The translations under genes and the position numbers were made by a program. A stretch of 54,873 nucleotides of DNA from Gammaproteobacteria bacterium (GTDB lineage: Bacteria > Pseudomonadota > Gammaproteobacteria > UBA1113). Shown here in pieces: positions 43,849 to 54,192 of the stretch; positions within the stretch are counted from its first letter, which is position 1; each line of letters begins with the position of its first letter. Location: NCBI GenBank assembly GCA_021773305.1, contig JAJFKH010000031.1:1-54873 (forward strand), written 5' to 3'. A model generated the notes under the pieces. It was not told the origin of the DNA. It saw nothing but the letters and a program-made list of their open reading frames with translations, and did not search any database.

Positions 43849-44703
43849 TCATTTTGTCCCGCTTAACGTATCAGAAGCTACAAGTCTATTTTCTGCCAAA
43901 AACTCAAATGGATATTCACTCAAATCACCCTGATACGTCCGAATTCGCCAAAAAGCTTCCTTACTGTATTTCATCACTTGTTTCTCAGGCATCGACCTCC
44001 AAAAATAGGGGGTTCGCTTCCATTCTTTATCAAATATTTTTGTGGTCTTATCAAACTCACGACAAGCTTCAAATTCGGGGGTATCCGGCAAAGGCTTGGT
44101 GAGATCCATAAATTGTTGAATAAAATCCCATTGCACCCACAATTTTCGCGGAGATTTAAAATCTGCAATTTTCATTAGCCAATTTTTTGATGGGTTCACC
44201 AAGAATAATTCATAACAGCTTTGACTCAATGGCGACTTAAAGCAATATCCTTCAAAACCTTCGAATTCAAAAAAATAATCATGACCCCGGCTTCCCATAT
44301 CTCGTCGGATAATTTTCCCCGTTTTTCGACAAAAAATAAGTTGGTTATTGCGACTCTTTTGTTGTACCAAATGAATAATTTGATAGGAAAGATAGCTCAG
44401 CGCGATGAGAACATAACTGACCATAGAAATAGGCACAGAAACGAAAAGTGAACTAATAATTTTCAATGCCTCTAGTATCATAAATCCAAACAAACCTACC
44501 GAAATCAACTCACATAAATTAACCTTATTTGCTCCTATGTTAATATAATATTTTTCATGGGAAATCGTTAACTGCAAATTTGTTATATCAGGGAAGTATT
44601 TGCCAAATCGATAATATTGACTACGATGTCGAGGGAATAACATCATATATTCTCCTAACAACAAGCCTTTAGGCAACTTTTTTTTTGCAACATCATTTAC
44701 CAT
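43849..44703 (-). CDS. Membrane protein paired with the VasX-like gene (DUF6708-like)
   Basis: About 284 residues starting MVNDVAKKKLPKG. Two adjacent hydrophobic segments at about 64-112 are followed by a soluble domain with RKTGKIIRRDMGSRGHDYFF, KLWVQWDFIQQFMD and a C-terminal FWRSMPEKQVMKYSKEAFWR. The form resembles DUF6708 proteins that sit beside type VI toxins; the match is by eye. The open frame begins earlier, but GGAG eight bases before ATG 44703 and the 11-base overlap with the upstream gene (ATGGTAAATGA) mark this start and imply coupling. A role as immunity or accessory protein is inference. Confidence 0.65.
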   Translation of the reverse strand: MVNDVAKKKLPKGLLLGEYMMLFPRHRSQYYRFGKYFPDITNLQLTISHEKYYINIGANKVNLCELISVGLFGFMILEALKIISSLFVSVPISMVSYVLIALSYLSYQIIHLVQQKSRNNQLIFCRKTGKIIRRDMGSRGHDYFFEFEGFEGYCFKSPLSQSCYELFLVNPSKNWLMKIADFKSPRKLWVQWDFIQQFMDLTKPLPDTPEFEACREFDKTTKIFDKEWKRTPYFWRSMPEKQVMKYSKEAFWRIRTYQGDLSEYPFEFLAENRLVASDTLSGTK

Positions 44704-47700
44704 TAAATAAACTCCACGACCGTTTTGTAACCCATAAATCTCGTGCATCTTGCTCATGAGGCAAAGGCTTAGAAGGCAATTGAATTTCACCACCATCAAG
44801 CAATAACCGAGCTTTTACTTCAATACCCCAATAGCCTCTCTGGCTATTTCGATTAATCGTTAACCTTGGAACATCAAAAAAATACACCATTTTTTCAATC
44901 TGACCTTTTTCATTTTTAACTTGAGTTACGCTTGCCGGAATAGCTTCTTGATAAGCCGTCAAGATAGGCTTTATTGGATTTCCAAATCGACTTTGTATCG
45001 CTAAATACCAAGTACATTTAAGTTGCATAATATCAACGTCAGGAATAAAACGGCCTAGTAATATATCAACAACAAATTGCTTACTGTACAGGGAATGTCC
45101 CTGGATTTCTTTTATTGATCCAATTTGTGGTACCAAATATAAATTAAAAAGCGATTGAATAATATATTTTTCATTTTTTGGATCTTGCCAGTAGGCATAT
45201 TGGTCTTTGCAACGCAAAGAAAGATCCCGAGAGAATGGGCAGTGTTTTGCCCAAACTATCAATTGATCTTGCTGCAACCATTTTTTTAATAAAATACCAC
45301 CCAAAACTAAAACTGTCCCGACCCACTGAAATGCACCGGCGTACATAACAATAGCTTCTATATCAGACAACTCGGCAAATAATGTTTTAATAATCTGAGC
45401 ACTGGTTTCTTCTGTTAGCACCTCACTCTTATAGATAGGTGAAAGTTGCTTTTTAAACTGATTAAGCAATGCTTTTCCAACTTGACTACTAACAACCATT
45501 GAATTTCCAAGTAGCATGATGCTAGAACCCACCACTTGGCCAGGCTGACGCGCATACAAGTCTTGGTATATGGAACGAATCGACAATAAAATTCCGATAA
45601 GAGAAAAAGACAATGATAAATATCCGCTTCGAGATTCAAGTAGACCCAGTAATTCAACATTATCAGACATAAAATAAGATAGTAATTTTTTATCTGACAA
45701 AATCTCTTCGACATACTCCGAGCCAAGAACAATATCACTGACGTCTTTCATGGTAACAAGCAAATTAGTAATAGCATTAGAAAACTCATAGATATTTTTG
45801 GGTAAAGACTGTTTATTACCAAGTGCTTCTTTAATGACAAGACTTAAGTTGATTAATGCAAGTAAACTATAAATAGAGGCAGTACCTTTACCAGCAATAC
45901 CATGGATAATATCTTTCTCATTATGAAAGCTATCCAAATCAAGCCCTGTCATTTTTAATTGGAAAAGTAATTTTTCTTTCACCATCGAAGATACTATCTG
46001 CCGGCTTTCAGATCGCTGGGTAGCCACCCCAGCATGACTCATAGGAGACGCATAACCTACCACATGACGATCTTCATGAATTGGGATCTCTCCAGAAGGC
46101 ACCATATTTAATTTAGCTGAGGTTTTAAACAGAGTGCCCAAACCGAAAATATAACTAGAACCACTCGAAATATCACTTTGCTTACTAAGAATAATGCCAG
46201 AAAAAGCAGCGGTCGATGAAATTAACGCATAAGCAAGTTTCATCGCTGAATCATTATCATTTGACTTCAATAAATAAGACAACATACCATCCACAGCAAA
46301 CACCATATGATTGCTCACTTCAATCATACTACCATCATCCATGTTGATAAAAGGATTATTGTTTAGCGCATGTTGATATAAACTAGCAAATAATATTTTA
46401 CGGAAATGTCCACTACCATCATTATCATCTTTGCAATGGGAAATTTCCATAGACGTTGTTGGCAATGCTATATGATAATCATCGATATCTGGGAAGTAAT
46501 GTTGATACAGCGCACTGGACAATAAATCAAATTTAACTGGCGTACGATTTCCTTGTTCTATATCAAGACAATAATCCATTGTCTCGGGAGACTCATTCAG
46601 TAAATTCAACATACCCATTAAGATGACAAATCCATTTTCATAGTCTTTGACCCCCCCCGAAAAATAATCCCCCATCGCCGCACAATAGTCATCATTATCA
46701 ATAGCAGACAAAAGACTTTGCTGTAGAAAACATATTAAACCTCTTAGTGACTTTCTATCTTCAACCTCCAGCAATTGCTCTATCATTGATTTATCTAAAT
46801 ATTGAGAGGCCTCAAAGACAGTATTAGTTTGGCTAGGTTTAATAACATGTCTTGTATAAAATTGTGGGGTTGGCATATTATTCCACTCAGAATAAATCCA
46901 CTCGCTGGAATGAACTTCTTTATTATAAAAAAAATGGTAACACAACGTCGCTAAATGATAGAAATCTTTGTTTGCAATATCAGAAATTTTTTTTTGTAAG
47001 GCCAACCAATTTTCCGTTAAATTCAACTGCCAGCGCAAAGCGATTCCTAAAGGGTCTGGCAAGAAAAAAATGGGTGGCCCCAGAGTGGGAAACAACCAAC
47101 CATCATCTGGAATATCATTAATAACATCTTCTAAATTAATTTTTGTTATACGCTCTTCTTGTCTCTGTATACAATCTTCTGAGGGAAATTGACTAAGTAG
47201 ACTTTCATCACTGACACGAACATCATTAGAGTCCATGCCACCGTAATAATTAATCCTTGGCCAGCTCCACTGCACAGGAGAATAAACAATACGATTTTCA
47301 ACGATAGTATTATTGGTTTTATGAACCAATAAAATATCTGTCGCACCAACGCCAGAACTCGGGCGAATATCTTTTCCCGCATATTGATTTAAATCAACCT
47401 CTTCATACAAACCATCATTAACAGCTATTTCACGCCACAGGAAATTATCTTTAAATAAATAGAGCCAGCCACTCATCAAGGATGGATTATTTTCAGGTAA
47501 CCAGGCATGGTCAACGAGGGCTTGTACCTCTTCAGATAATTTTGCATACCAATTATTCTCATATCCAAATTCATAAACTTTTTTTCTAAGCCAATTGGGG
47601 AGTCGAATAATAGACTGAGGAGAACCCCTAGCATCAGATAGCTGAGAAGCCCGAGGCACCAAATCCCAGCGACAACTAAATTGTGCTAATTGATGAAAAG

Positions 47701-47956
47701 CGACGATAGGAGATGGATGCTGCGCATCTCGGCTGGGGATCCCATCAGCAAGGGGGATCCGAATGGTACCTCCTTGCTTATCTAGCACTTCAATGTAGAC
47801 ATTATAAGGGCCTTCCCCATCTGTGTAAGAGAGGATGCGTTTTTTATCCGATTTTTTTCCGAGCGCTAAGCAATGATCCATGAGTGCCATTAGAAACATC
47901 CATTTAAGAATATTTAAAATATACACTAACAGATTAGAAAGATCAAGCTTTCCCAT
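44693..47956 (-). CDS. VasX-like toxin (type VI secretion effector family)
   Basis: A 1087-residue protein, close to the length of Vibrio VasX. Residues about 163-235 carry the pattern GWLYLFKDNFLWREIAV, YAGKDIRPSSG, ILLVHK and RIVYSPVQWSWPRI, typical of the VasX N-terminal region. The middle is alpha-helical and unassigned. Strong hydrophobic segments lie near 780-810 and 870-895, as expected for the pore-forming part. Known relatives insert in inner membranes of rivals or host cells. No VgrG, Hcp or other type VI genes are in the window. AGG lies five bases before the ATG; a later start near residue 20-26 is possible. Confidence 0.72.
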   Translation of the reverse strand: MGKLDLSNLLVYILNILKWMFLMALMDHCLALGKKSDKKRILSYTDGEGPYNVYIEVLDKQGGTIRIPLADGIPSRDAQHPSPIVAFHQLAQFSCRWDLVPRASQLSDARGSPQSIIRLPNWLRKKVYEFGYENNWYAKLSEEVQALVDHAWLPENNPSLMSGWLYLFKDNFLWREIAVNDGLYEEVDLNQYAGKDIRPSSGVGATDILLVHKTNNTIVENRIVYSPVQWSWPRINYYGGMDSNDVRVSDESLLSQFPSEDCIQRQEERITKINLEDVINDIPDDGWLFPTLGPPIFFLPDPLGIALRWQLNLTENWLALQKKISDIANKDFYHLATLCYHFFYNKEVHSSEWIYSEWNNMPTPQFYTRHVIKPSQTNTVFEASQYLDKSMIEQLLEVEDRKSLRGLICFLQQSLLSAIDNDDYCAAMGDYFSGGVKDYENGFVILMGMLNLLNESPETMDYCLDIEQGNRTPVKFDLLSSALYQHYFPDIDDYHIALPTTSMEISHCKDDNDGSGHFRKILFASLYQHALNNNPFINMDDGSMIEVSNHMVFAVDGMLSYLLKSNDNDSAMKLAYALISSTAAFSGIILSKQSDISSGSSYIFGLGTLFKTSAKLNMVPSGEIPIHEDRHVVGYASPMSHAGVATQRSESRQIVSSMVKEKLLFQLKMTGLDLDSFHNEKDIIHGIAGKGTASIYSLLALINLSLVIKEALGNKQSLPKNIYEFSNAITNLLVTMKDVSDIVLGSEYVEEILSDKKLLSYFMSDNVELLGLLESRSGYLSLSFSLIGILLSIRSIYQDLYARQPGQVVGSSIMLLGNSMVVSSQVGKALLNQFKKQLSPIYKSEVLTEETSAQIIKTLFAELSDIEAIVMYAGAFQWVGTVLVLGGILLKKWLQQDQLIVWAKHCPFSRDLSLRCKDQYAYWQDPKNEKYIIQSLFNLYLVPQIGSIKEIQGHSLYSKQFVVDILLGRFIPDVDIMQLKCTWYLAIQSRFGNPIKPILTAYQEAIPASVTQVKNEKGQIEKMVYFFDVPRLTINRNSQRGYWGIEVKARLLLDGGEIQLPSKPLPHEQDARDLWVTKRSWSLFNGK

Positions 47957-47989
47957 AGCGACCTATTTGTGACAAAAAACATACAATTA

Positions 47990-48018
47990 TTGACAAACAA
48001 CCAACATTCCTCCATGAT
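47990..48018 (+). promoter_or_regulatory. Sigma70-like promoter of the 971-residue gene
   Basis: TTGACA (47990-47995) and CATGAT (48013-48018) are 17 bases apart in the 128-base gap between divergent genes, 67 bases before the start codon. Confidence 0.45.
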
Positions 48019-48084
48019 AGATAACTAAATGGAATCATAAAAAACAATGGTATGCCTAAATAAAGGACAATTATAAGGAACGGT

Positions 48085-51000
48085 ATGGCAAACTTATTCG
48101 ATCTCAATTCACTGTTTGATGCAGCACCAGGAGCTAACTATCAAAAAGCTTGCGCTGAAAAATTAGATCACTTAATCCAACAAGTTCCCGAACTATTGGA
48201 AAAACATATATTTCACTCAGATAAGCTCAATCCAACGGATCTTCTACACGAATCTCTCACACTATTAATAGAAACAAAACCCGATAAGGAAGATTATATT
48301 TCTGCAAAAAAGCAACTGGACTGTCCTTGGAATAATCTAGAACTGCATCTAAAGCACTATTCTTGCAAACCGATAGACAACCAACCACACTTAAACAACC
48401 TCATCACTCTACTACACTCTCCAGATAAACGAACAACCACTGACATTCTCGATAAGTTCAAACTGCTTATTCAACGAGCAACCGGTGACTATGAATCATT
48501 TCTAATCCATCGTCTCAATATTTTTTTAAATAACTGCATCAGTAAAGAAGAAAAACTCAACAGCCAACAAAAAATCAATAAAATTTTCACTGAGAATGTA
48601 ATTGCTCAGTTAAGAGATGCTGATGGCCTACCGAAAAAAATCAAACAACAGATTTACAACCTCATTAATAATTTAAACTATATTAATAACCCAGAAGAAT
48701 TGATTACCTGTTTGATGGATCTAAATCAAACCTTGATTAAGATCATAAAAAAAAACAAGAAACACAAGGTCACACTCCAAAACATAATAAAGCAACAAGA
48801 TAAAATTTTTTGTTGGCTCAATGAATCCCGAGAAGATAAACTTCAATTTATTCATCCACAATATACTCCTGAAAGCAAGCTCTTTCTTGATTTGCTCATC
48901 AAGCATTATTTAACAGAAATTCGTGATATCTCAAAAAAACATAATAAAAAACTCAATCGCTTTCTTCGTCGCAAATGGAACAGCACAAAAGAACTTTGCA
49001 ACTACTTCTGGCATGATTTTTTTGAAACCCCAGACGTCAGCGAGAAAAAAACGGCCCATAAATACTGGACGGAAGCACAAAGGCTTCTTGACTATAAAGA
49101 AAACCCAGACGAAAGCGACGTGAAAGATGAGGATGACTATCGCAACAAATTTTTCGCATTAGTGGAAAAAATAGGTGTGAACTATGTCATGGACAGGAAT
49201 TTTGAATATGGTTATCGGCATGATTATCCTTTCACTATAAAAATGCGTAATTTGTTAAACAATATGAAAAAAGGCTTTCTTGAGAAACAGCATGTTCAAA
49301 AAACATTAAATAAAACGCTTCGTGGCTGCTTAAATGGGGATTTAAAATACTACATTGATAGGAGAAAAAACAAAAGCCTTTATCATCACAGTCGCATAGA
49401 TACTAGCGCAATAGGTTATATTTTATCTGACATATTTCATATTGGAGGAAAAAGACACCGCAAAAATAAAAAAACCTATGACAGCCGCAATCATCGTATC
49501 GATGCTTGTCGTCGGCTAAACGACAAACTCACCCCCTGCGAAAATGTGAATGATTATATCGGCTATATCGCTCAATGCCTTTTTGAGCTACAAAACATTC
49601 ATACCGATAGCTCTCAACTAAAAAAAATATTGCGTGACCACATTATTCAAATCGTTAACGAGATTATTATCCCTAATGCAGCTCCCCATGAACTAGGCAT
49701 TACCTATCAACTACTCTATCCAGTATTGAAAGGCTCTATGAAAAGACGCCTGACTCATTTTACTCAATTTGTGGGTGAGCATCCCCATGTGCAGGTTAAA
49801 GAAGAAATTAATGCGCAAGAACATGCCAAACGCATACAGCTCTCAAGAAAACTTATTCATAGTTATTTAAAGAAAAATCCGAGCATACCCATCTCCAGCA
49901 TTGACAAAAAAGATCAAGGCACCATGGATCTTATCAAACAAAACATTGCCTTAAACACATTCTATCGATATGCACAAAATTCTTTTAACAGTCTATTACT
50001 CACCTACAAAGTGGCATCCACAGGTAAGCTAAAGACAAAAGAAAAAAATCTCGGAACCCTTGCACAATGGATCCCTTCTATCGCAAACAAAGCTGCTGGC
50101 GCTGTGGGGCTAGGTGCTATTGCAGGGGCAGGTGGCATTTTATCTGATGTATTACAATACGCTGATCGCAAAACACGCAGCGCAGAATTTAAATCATTAA
50201 AAGATTTACTACAAAATACTGAAAATATTGATATTATCAGCCACCATGTGATGAAAGACTACACCAAAATTTGGCAAAACCAAATCATTGAAATGGCTAA
50301 GGGCGATTTGAATAATGTGAAAATTTTTGCTGACTGTATCATTGAACGAGTGATGCATTACCTAACCAATGAAATATATGCAAACTATCCCCAGATCCCT
50401 ATTGAAAAACAGCTATGCTACGCAGCACGAACCCAGCGTATTCGGCACACATTATGGAAAACTCGGTTAGCAACAGAAAATTGTACCAATCAATTTAACG
50501 ATAAGGCATTCATCGTGGAGGAAATGTTTGATGTCACTCCCATTAAAGCAGACAACGGAACCATTTACACCCCTCCCCATGTAAAAGACAAATATGGTAT
50601 TGCCCTAGATGGCAAAGAGGCTGCAGAACTGCTTCACTTTACCCAGACAAGAGATATCGATAATAAGGCACAGATATTAAGCTCTCCCTATAAAAATACT
50701 CCCATGCCAAAAGCCAAACCCATTCCACAATCACCCCCCAAGCACAGCACTGAGCAACGCCTAGCAGCCATGGAAAAAGAACTCCAAACGCTCAAAAAGT
50801 GGATACAGCGCCACCATCCAGAAGCAACCACTGACGCTTTCCTTTCTGTCCAGATCCCAAGCTCCCCGAACTACTCAATGACTCCCCTTCACGCCAATGC
50901 TCCTCGGACTTTCTTAACCTCCCAATGGCACACACCGAAAAAACCGTCTTCATCACAGTTTCAATCTCAAAATCCTCCCCCGATACCCTCACAAGTTTAA
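48085..51000 (+). CDS. Large unrecognised protein (971 residues)
   Basis: Starts MANLFDLNSLFDAAPGANYQ; AAGGAACGGT precedes the ATG. The first 650 residues are basic, rich in Lys, Asn, His and Leu, and probably helical. One glycine-alanine hydrophobic stretch lies at about 660-690 (NKAAGAVGLGAIAGAGGILS). The tail has a short coiled coil (TEQRLAAMEKELQTLKKWIQ, about 887-907) inside a proline/serine-rich, disordered region that ends PPPIPSQV. No signal peptide and no family recognised. It is divergent from the VasX-like gene. Size, lack of signal and disordered tail would suit a secreted effector, but no function can be assigned. Confidence 0.8.
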   Translation: MANLFDLNSLFDAAPGANYQKACAEKLDHLIQQVPELLEKHIFHSDKLNPTDLLHESLTLLIETKPDKEDYISAKKQLDCPWNNLELHLKHYSCKPIDNQPHLNNLITLLHSPDKRTTTDILDKFKLLIQRATGDYESFLIHRLNIFLNNCISKEEKLNSQQKINKIFTENVIAQLRDADGLPKKIKQQIYNLINNLNYINNPEELITCLMDLNQTLIKIIKKNKKHKVTLQNIIKQQDKIFCWLNESREDKLQFIHPQYTPESKLFLDLLIKHYLTEIRDISKKHNKKLNRFLRRKWNSTKELCNYFWHDFFETPDVSEKKTAHKYWTEAQRLLDYKENPDESDVKDEDDYRNKFFALVEKIGVNYVMDRNFEYGYRHDYPFTIKMRNLLNNMKKGFLEKQHVQKTLNKTLRGCLNGDLKYYIDRRKNKSLYHHSRIDTSAIGYILSDIFHIGGKRHRKNKKTYDSRNHRIDACRRLNDKLTPCENVNDYIGYIAQCLFELQNIHTDSSQLKKILRDHIIQIVNEIIIPNAAPHELGITYQLLYPVLKGSMKRRLTHFTQFVGEHPHVQVKEEINAQEHAKRIQLSRKLIHSYLKKNPSIPISSIDKKDQGTMDLIKQNIALNTFYRYAQNSFNSLLLTYKVASTGKLKTKEKNLGTLAQWIPSIANKAAGAVGLGAIAGAGGILSDVLQYADRKTRSAEFKSLKDLLQNTENIDIISHHVMKDYTKIWQNQIIEMAKGDLNNVKIFADCIIERVMHYLTNEIYANYPQIPIEKQLCYAARTQRIRHTLWKTRLATENCTNQFNDKAFIVEEMFDVTPIKADNGTIYTPPHVKDKYGIALDGKEAAELLHFTQTRDIDNKAQILSSPYKNTPMPKAKPIPQSPPKHSTEQRLAAMEKELQTLKKWIQRHHPEATTDAFLSVQIPSSPNYSMTPLHANAPRTFLTSQWHTPKKPSSSQFQSQNPPPIPSQV

Positions 51001-51053
51001 ATTTTGAACTATAGTTAAGAGAATATTGATGCAGCGGGTAAAAGGAATTTTCG

Positions 51054-52688
51054 ATGAAAGGCTCAGAATTATTTGTTAAATGTTTGGAGAATGAAGGGAT
51101 TGACACCATTTTTGGGATCCCAGGAGAAGAAAATCTAGATGTGATGGATGCACTGCTTGATAGCCCAATCCGCTTTATCACCACCCGTCACGAGCAAGGA
51201 GCGGCATTCATGGCAGATCTTCATGGTCGCCTCACCGGCCAAGCCGGCGTATGCCTTGCAACCTTAGGCCCTGGAGCCACGAATTTAATTACTGGGGTCG
51301 CTGATGCCAACATGGACATGGCTCCCATTGTTGCTATTGCTGGCCAAGCTGGAACATCCAGACTCCATAAAGAAAGTCATCAAGTGCTCGATCTGGTACA
51401 TATGTTCCAACCCATATCCAAATACAGCACTCGAATCTTAGAGCCTGGGGTCATACCCGAAGTTGTACGCAAAGCCTTTAAAGTCGCCGAAGCGCCGAAG
51501 CCCGGTTGTAGCTTCATTGAACTACCAGAAAATATCCCGGAAATGTCCATTGCAGGTAAATCTCCTTTGAAAGTCCAGGCACCTCTCGCCCCTGTACCTC
51601 CAGAAGAAAAAATAAATGCCGCAGCCAAAGCAATATCTGAAGCCAAATGCCCCATTATCATGGCAGGCAATGGTGTAATACGAGCAAAAGCCAGTGAAAA
51701 GGTAGTCGCATTTGCTGAAAAACTCAACATTCCTGTCTCCACAACTTTCATGGCGAAAGGAGCAATCCCCTTTTCCCATCCTCTCAGCCTAGGCACTGTG
51801 GGTCTTCAAGCCCACGATTATGTCTCCTGTGGATTTGATAAAGCGGATCTGATTATTTGCGTTGGTTTTGACATGGTAGAATATCACCCCTATTTGTGGC
51901 ATGAGTCTAAAGATAAAAAAATTATTCATATTGATGAAATCGCTGCTGAAGTGGATGAGTACTATATCCTAGAACTTGGCGTCATCGGCGAAATTGGCGC
52001 AGCACTAGACGGCATTGCCAAAAAAACCCATTCCGTCAATCAAGCCGACATGAGTTATCTTAGAAAAATTATTGTGGATGAAATGGAAGAACATGCCACC
52101 GACAATGCTTTTCCTATCAAACCTCAAAAAATCATTTGGGATCTTCGCCAAGTGCTGGATCCAGAAGACATCGCCATCAGCGATGTAGGTGCACATAAAA
52201 TGTGGATGGCTCGAATGTTTCAAGCAGAACGTCCAAATACTTGCATTATATCAAATGGCTTTGCGTCCATGGGAATTGCTGTGCCTGGTGCCATTGGTGC
52301 AAAGCTCGTTCATCCAGAAAAAACCATTGTCGCGGTCACCGGAGATGCAGGATTTATGATGAATTCTCAGGAAATCGAAACGGCCATGCGGGTTGGCACG
52401 GCCATTATTATTCTCATCTGGCGAGACAATCAATATGGTTTGATTAAATGGAAGCAGCAAATCCATTTTGGCAGAGATAGCAACATTGATTTTACTAATC
52501 CAGATTTTGTGAAATATGCACAAAGCTTTGGTGCCAAAGGATACCGGGTTGAAAAAACCGAAGACTTGGTTCCAACACTTGAACAAGCTATCAAGGATAA
52601 TACAGTGGTTGTGATTGACTGCCCGGTAGATTACTCAGAAAATATGAAGCTCACAGAAAAGTTAGGCAAAAATAAATGTTTCATTTAA
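51054..52688 (+). CDS. alsS: Acetolactate synthase, catabolic (AlsS) type
   Basis: A 544-residue ThDP enzyme that joins two pyruvates into 2-acetolactate. Visible are GIPGEENLDVMDAL, the catalytic Glu47 in TTRHEQGAAFMAD, LATLGPGATNLITGVADANM, and the ThDP motif VTGDAGFMMNSQEIETAMRV ending in WRDNQYGLIKWKQ. No regulatory subunit (IlvN) follows, and the wording is close to AlsS rather than IlvB. AAAAGGA precedes the ATG. It is four bases or so before the aldehyde dehydrogenase. Another ThDP enzyme of the same family is possible, since substrate cannot be read directly. Confidence 0.87.
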   Translation: MKGSELFVKCLENEGIDTIFGIPGEENLDVMDALLDSPIRFITTRHEQGAAFMADLHGRLTGQAGVCLATLGPGATNLITGVADANMDMAPIVAIAGQAGTSRLHKESHQVLDLVHMFQPISKYSTRILEPGVIPEVVRKAFKVAEAPKPGCSFIELPENIPEMSIAGKSPLKVQAPLAPVPPEEKINAAAKAISEAKCPIIMAGNGVIRAKASEKVVAFAEKLNIPVSTTFMAKGAIPFSHPLSLGTVGLQAHDYVSCGFDKADLIICVGFDMVEYHPYLWHESKDKKIIHIDEIAAEVDEYYILELGVIGEIGAALDGIAKKTHSVNQADMSYLRKIIVDEMEEHATDNAFPIKPQKIIWDLRQVLDPEDIAISDVGAHKMWMARMFQAERPNTCIISNGFASMGIAVPGAIGAKLVHPEKTIVAVTGDAGFMMNSQEIETAMRVGTAIIILIWRDNQYGLIKWKQQIHFGRDSNIDFTNPDFVKYAQSFGAKGYRVEKTEDLVPTLEQAIKDNTVVVIDCPVDYSENMKLTEKLGKNKCFI

Positions 52689-52700
52689 AGGATGTTTACC

Positions 52701-54146
52701 ATGAGTCAAACTGAATTTTCTTGTTTAGTACCTGATGGCCATCAAACAGGAATTACCATCACCGTATCTGCCCCCTACGATTCAGCAATCATTAGCGAAG
52801 TCGAAAGCGCCGACGAAAAAATGATAGAGCTGGCGCTAAAAACAGCGCATGAATGCTATAAAAACAAAGCCCGATGGATCCCTATGCCAGAACGCATTAA
52901 TATTTTACAACAATTGATTGGAAGCATGACGGAGCAGCAAGATTTTCTTGCCTTAGAAGCCGCGAGAGAAGGAGGAAAACCCTTAGCCGATTCCCAAGTT
53001 GAAGTGGCCAGAGCCATTGATGGAATAAAACTTTGTATTGAAACTCTACGTACAGATCAGGGAAAAGTCATTCCCATGAATTACAGCGCCGCTTCCAGCC
53101 ATCGAGTCGCCTTCACTCGAAAAGAACCTATCGGTGTCGTAGTTGCCATCAGCGCATTTAATCACCCTCTGAATTTAATTATTCATCAAGTCGCAGCCGC
53201 CATTGCCGCCGGTTGCCCTGTTATTGTTAAACCCGCCAGCACAACCCCTTTATCTTGCTTACGCTTCGTGCACTTACTGCACGAGGCGGGCTTGCCTAAA
53301 GAATGGTGTCAAGCCTTTGCAATACAAGATAATGCCTTAGCAGAAAAACTTTGCACCGATCCTAGGGTCGCATTTTTCAGTTTTATCGGTAGCGCTAAAG
53401 TCGGGTGGTTCTTACGATCAAAACTCGCACCGGGTACACGCTATGCCTTAGAGCATGGTGGTTTAGCACCGGTTATTGTTGCCGAAGACAGCCAAATTAA
53501 TGATGCCATTTCTCCACTAGTCAAAGGAGGTTTTTACCATGCAGGCCAAGTCTGTGTGTCGGTACAACGGGTTTTTGTACATAACAGCATACTCAGTGAA
53601 TTTGCAGACGAATTTGCTAATTGCGCTCAACAGCTTATCATTGGCGATCCCACCCATGCAGAAACCGAAATCGGTCCACTCATTCAACATAGAGAAGTCG
53701 AACGTGTGGATCAGTGGGTCAACGAAGCCCTTGAAGGCGGCGCGGAGCTACTGTGTGGTGGACAAAAAATTTCAGACAGTTGTTACGCCGCAACGGTTCT
53801 TCTCGATCCCAAGCCTCAAGCCAATGTCAGTTGCCGAGAAATTTTTGGCCCCGTTGTCTGCCTCTATGGGTTTGACACCCTCGATGAAGCCATCACGCAA
53901 GCAAATAACACCGATTTTTCCTTCCAGGGAGCGGTTTTTACAAAGAACATCGACACCGCCCTTCATGTCTACAGCCAGCTCGATGCATCCGCCATTATGC
54001 TCAATGATCATACCGCATTTCGAGTGGATGGCATGCCCTTTGCCGGACTCAAGCACTCAGGCTTCGGTGTAGGAGGGATCCCCTACAGTATGGAAGATAT
54101 GCAAATTGAGAAAATGTTGGTCATCAAGTCAGATAAATTACGCTAA
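52701..54146 (+). CDS. NAD(P)-dependent aldehyde dehydrogenase
   Basis: A 481-residue aldehyde dehydrogenase. N154 lies in SAFNHPLNL, K177 in VIVKPAS, the general base E251 in LEHGGLAP, and the catalytic C285 in HAGQVCVSVQR; the C terminus has IFGPVVCLYGF and PFAGLKHSGFG. All active residues are present. An ATG three codons earlier overlaps the ribosome site AAAGGA, so the start at 52701 is preferred. It is coupled with acetolactate synthase; the aldehyde is unknown. The LEHGG (not LELGG) wording is a mild variant seen in some phosphonate or sulfo-aldehyde branches. Confidence 0.88.
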   Translation: MSQTEFSCLVPDGHQTGITITVSAPYDSAIISEVESADEKMIELALKTAHECYKNKARWIPMPERINILQQLIGSMTEQQDFLALEAAREGGKPLADSQVEVARAIDGIKLCIETLRTDQGKVIPMNYSAASSHRVAFTRKEPIGVVVAISAFNHPLNLIIHQVAAAIAAGCPVIVKPASTTPLSCLRFVHLLHEAGLPKEWCQAFAIQDNALAEKLCTDPRVAFFSFIGSAKVGWFLRSKLAPGTRYALEHGGLAPVIVAEDSQINDAISPLVKGGFYHAGQVCVSVQRVFVHNSILSEFADEFANCAQQLIIGDPTHAETEIGPLIQHREVERVDQWVNEALEGGAELLCGGQKISDSCYAATVLLDPKPQANVSCREIFGPVVCLYGFDTLDEAITQANNTDFSFQGAVFTKNIDTALHVYSQLDASAIMLNDHTAFRVDGMPFAGLKHSGFGVGGIPYSMEDMQIEKMLVIKSDKLR

Positions 54147-54192
54147 CAATTTTATTATAAACCCTCACAAGTATTGCCATGCCCCGACTTGT

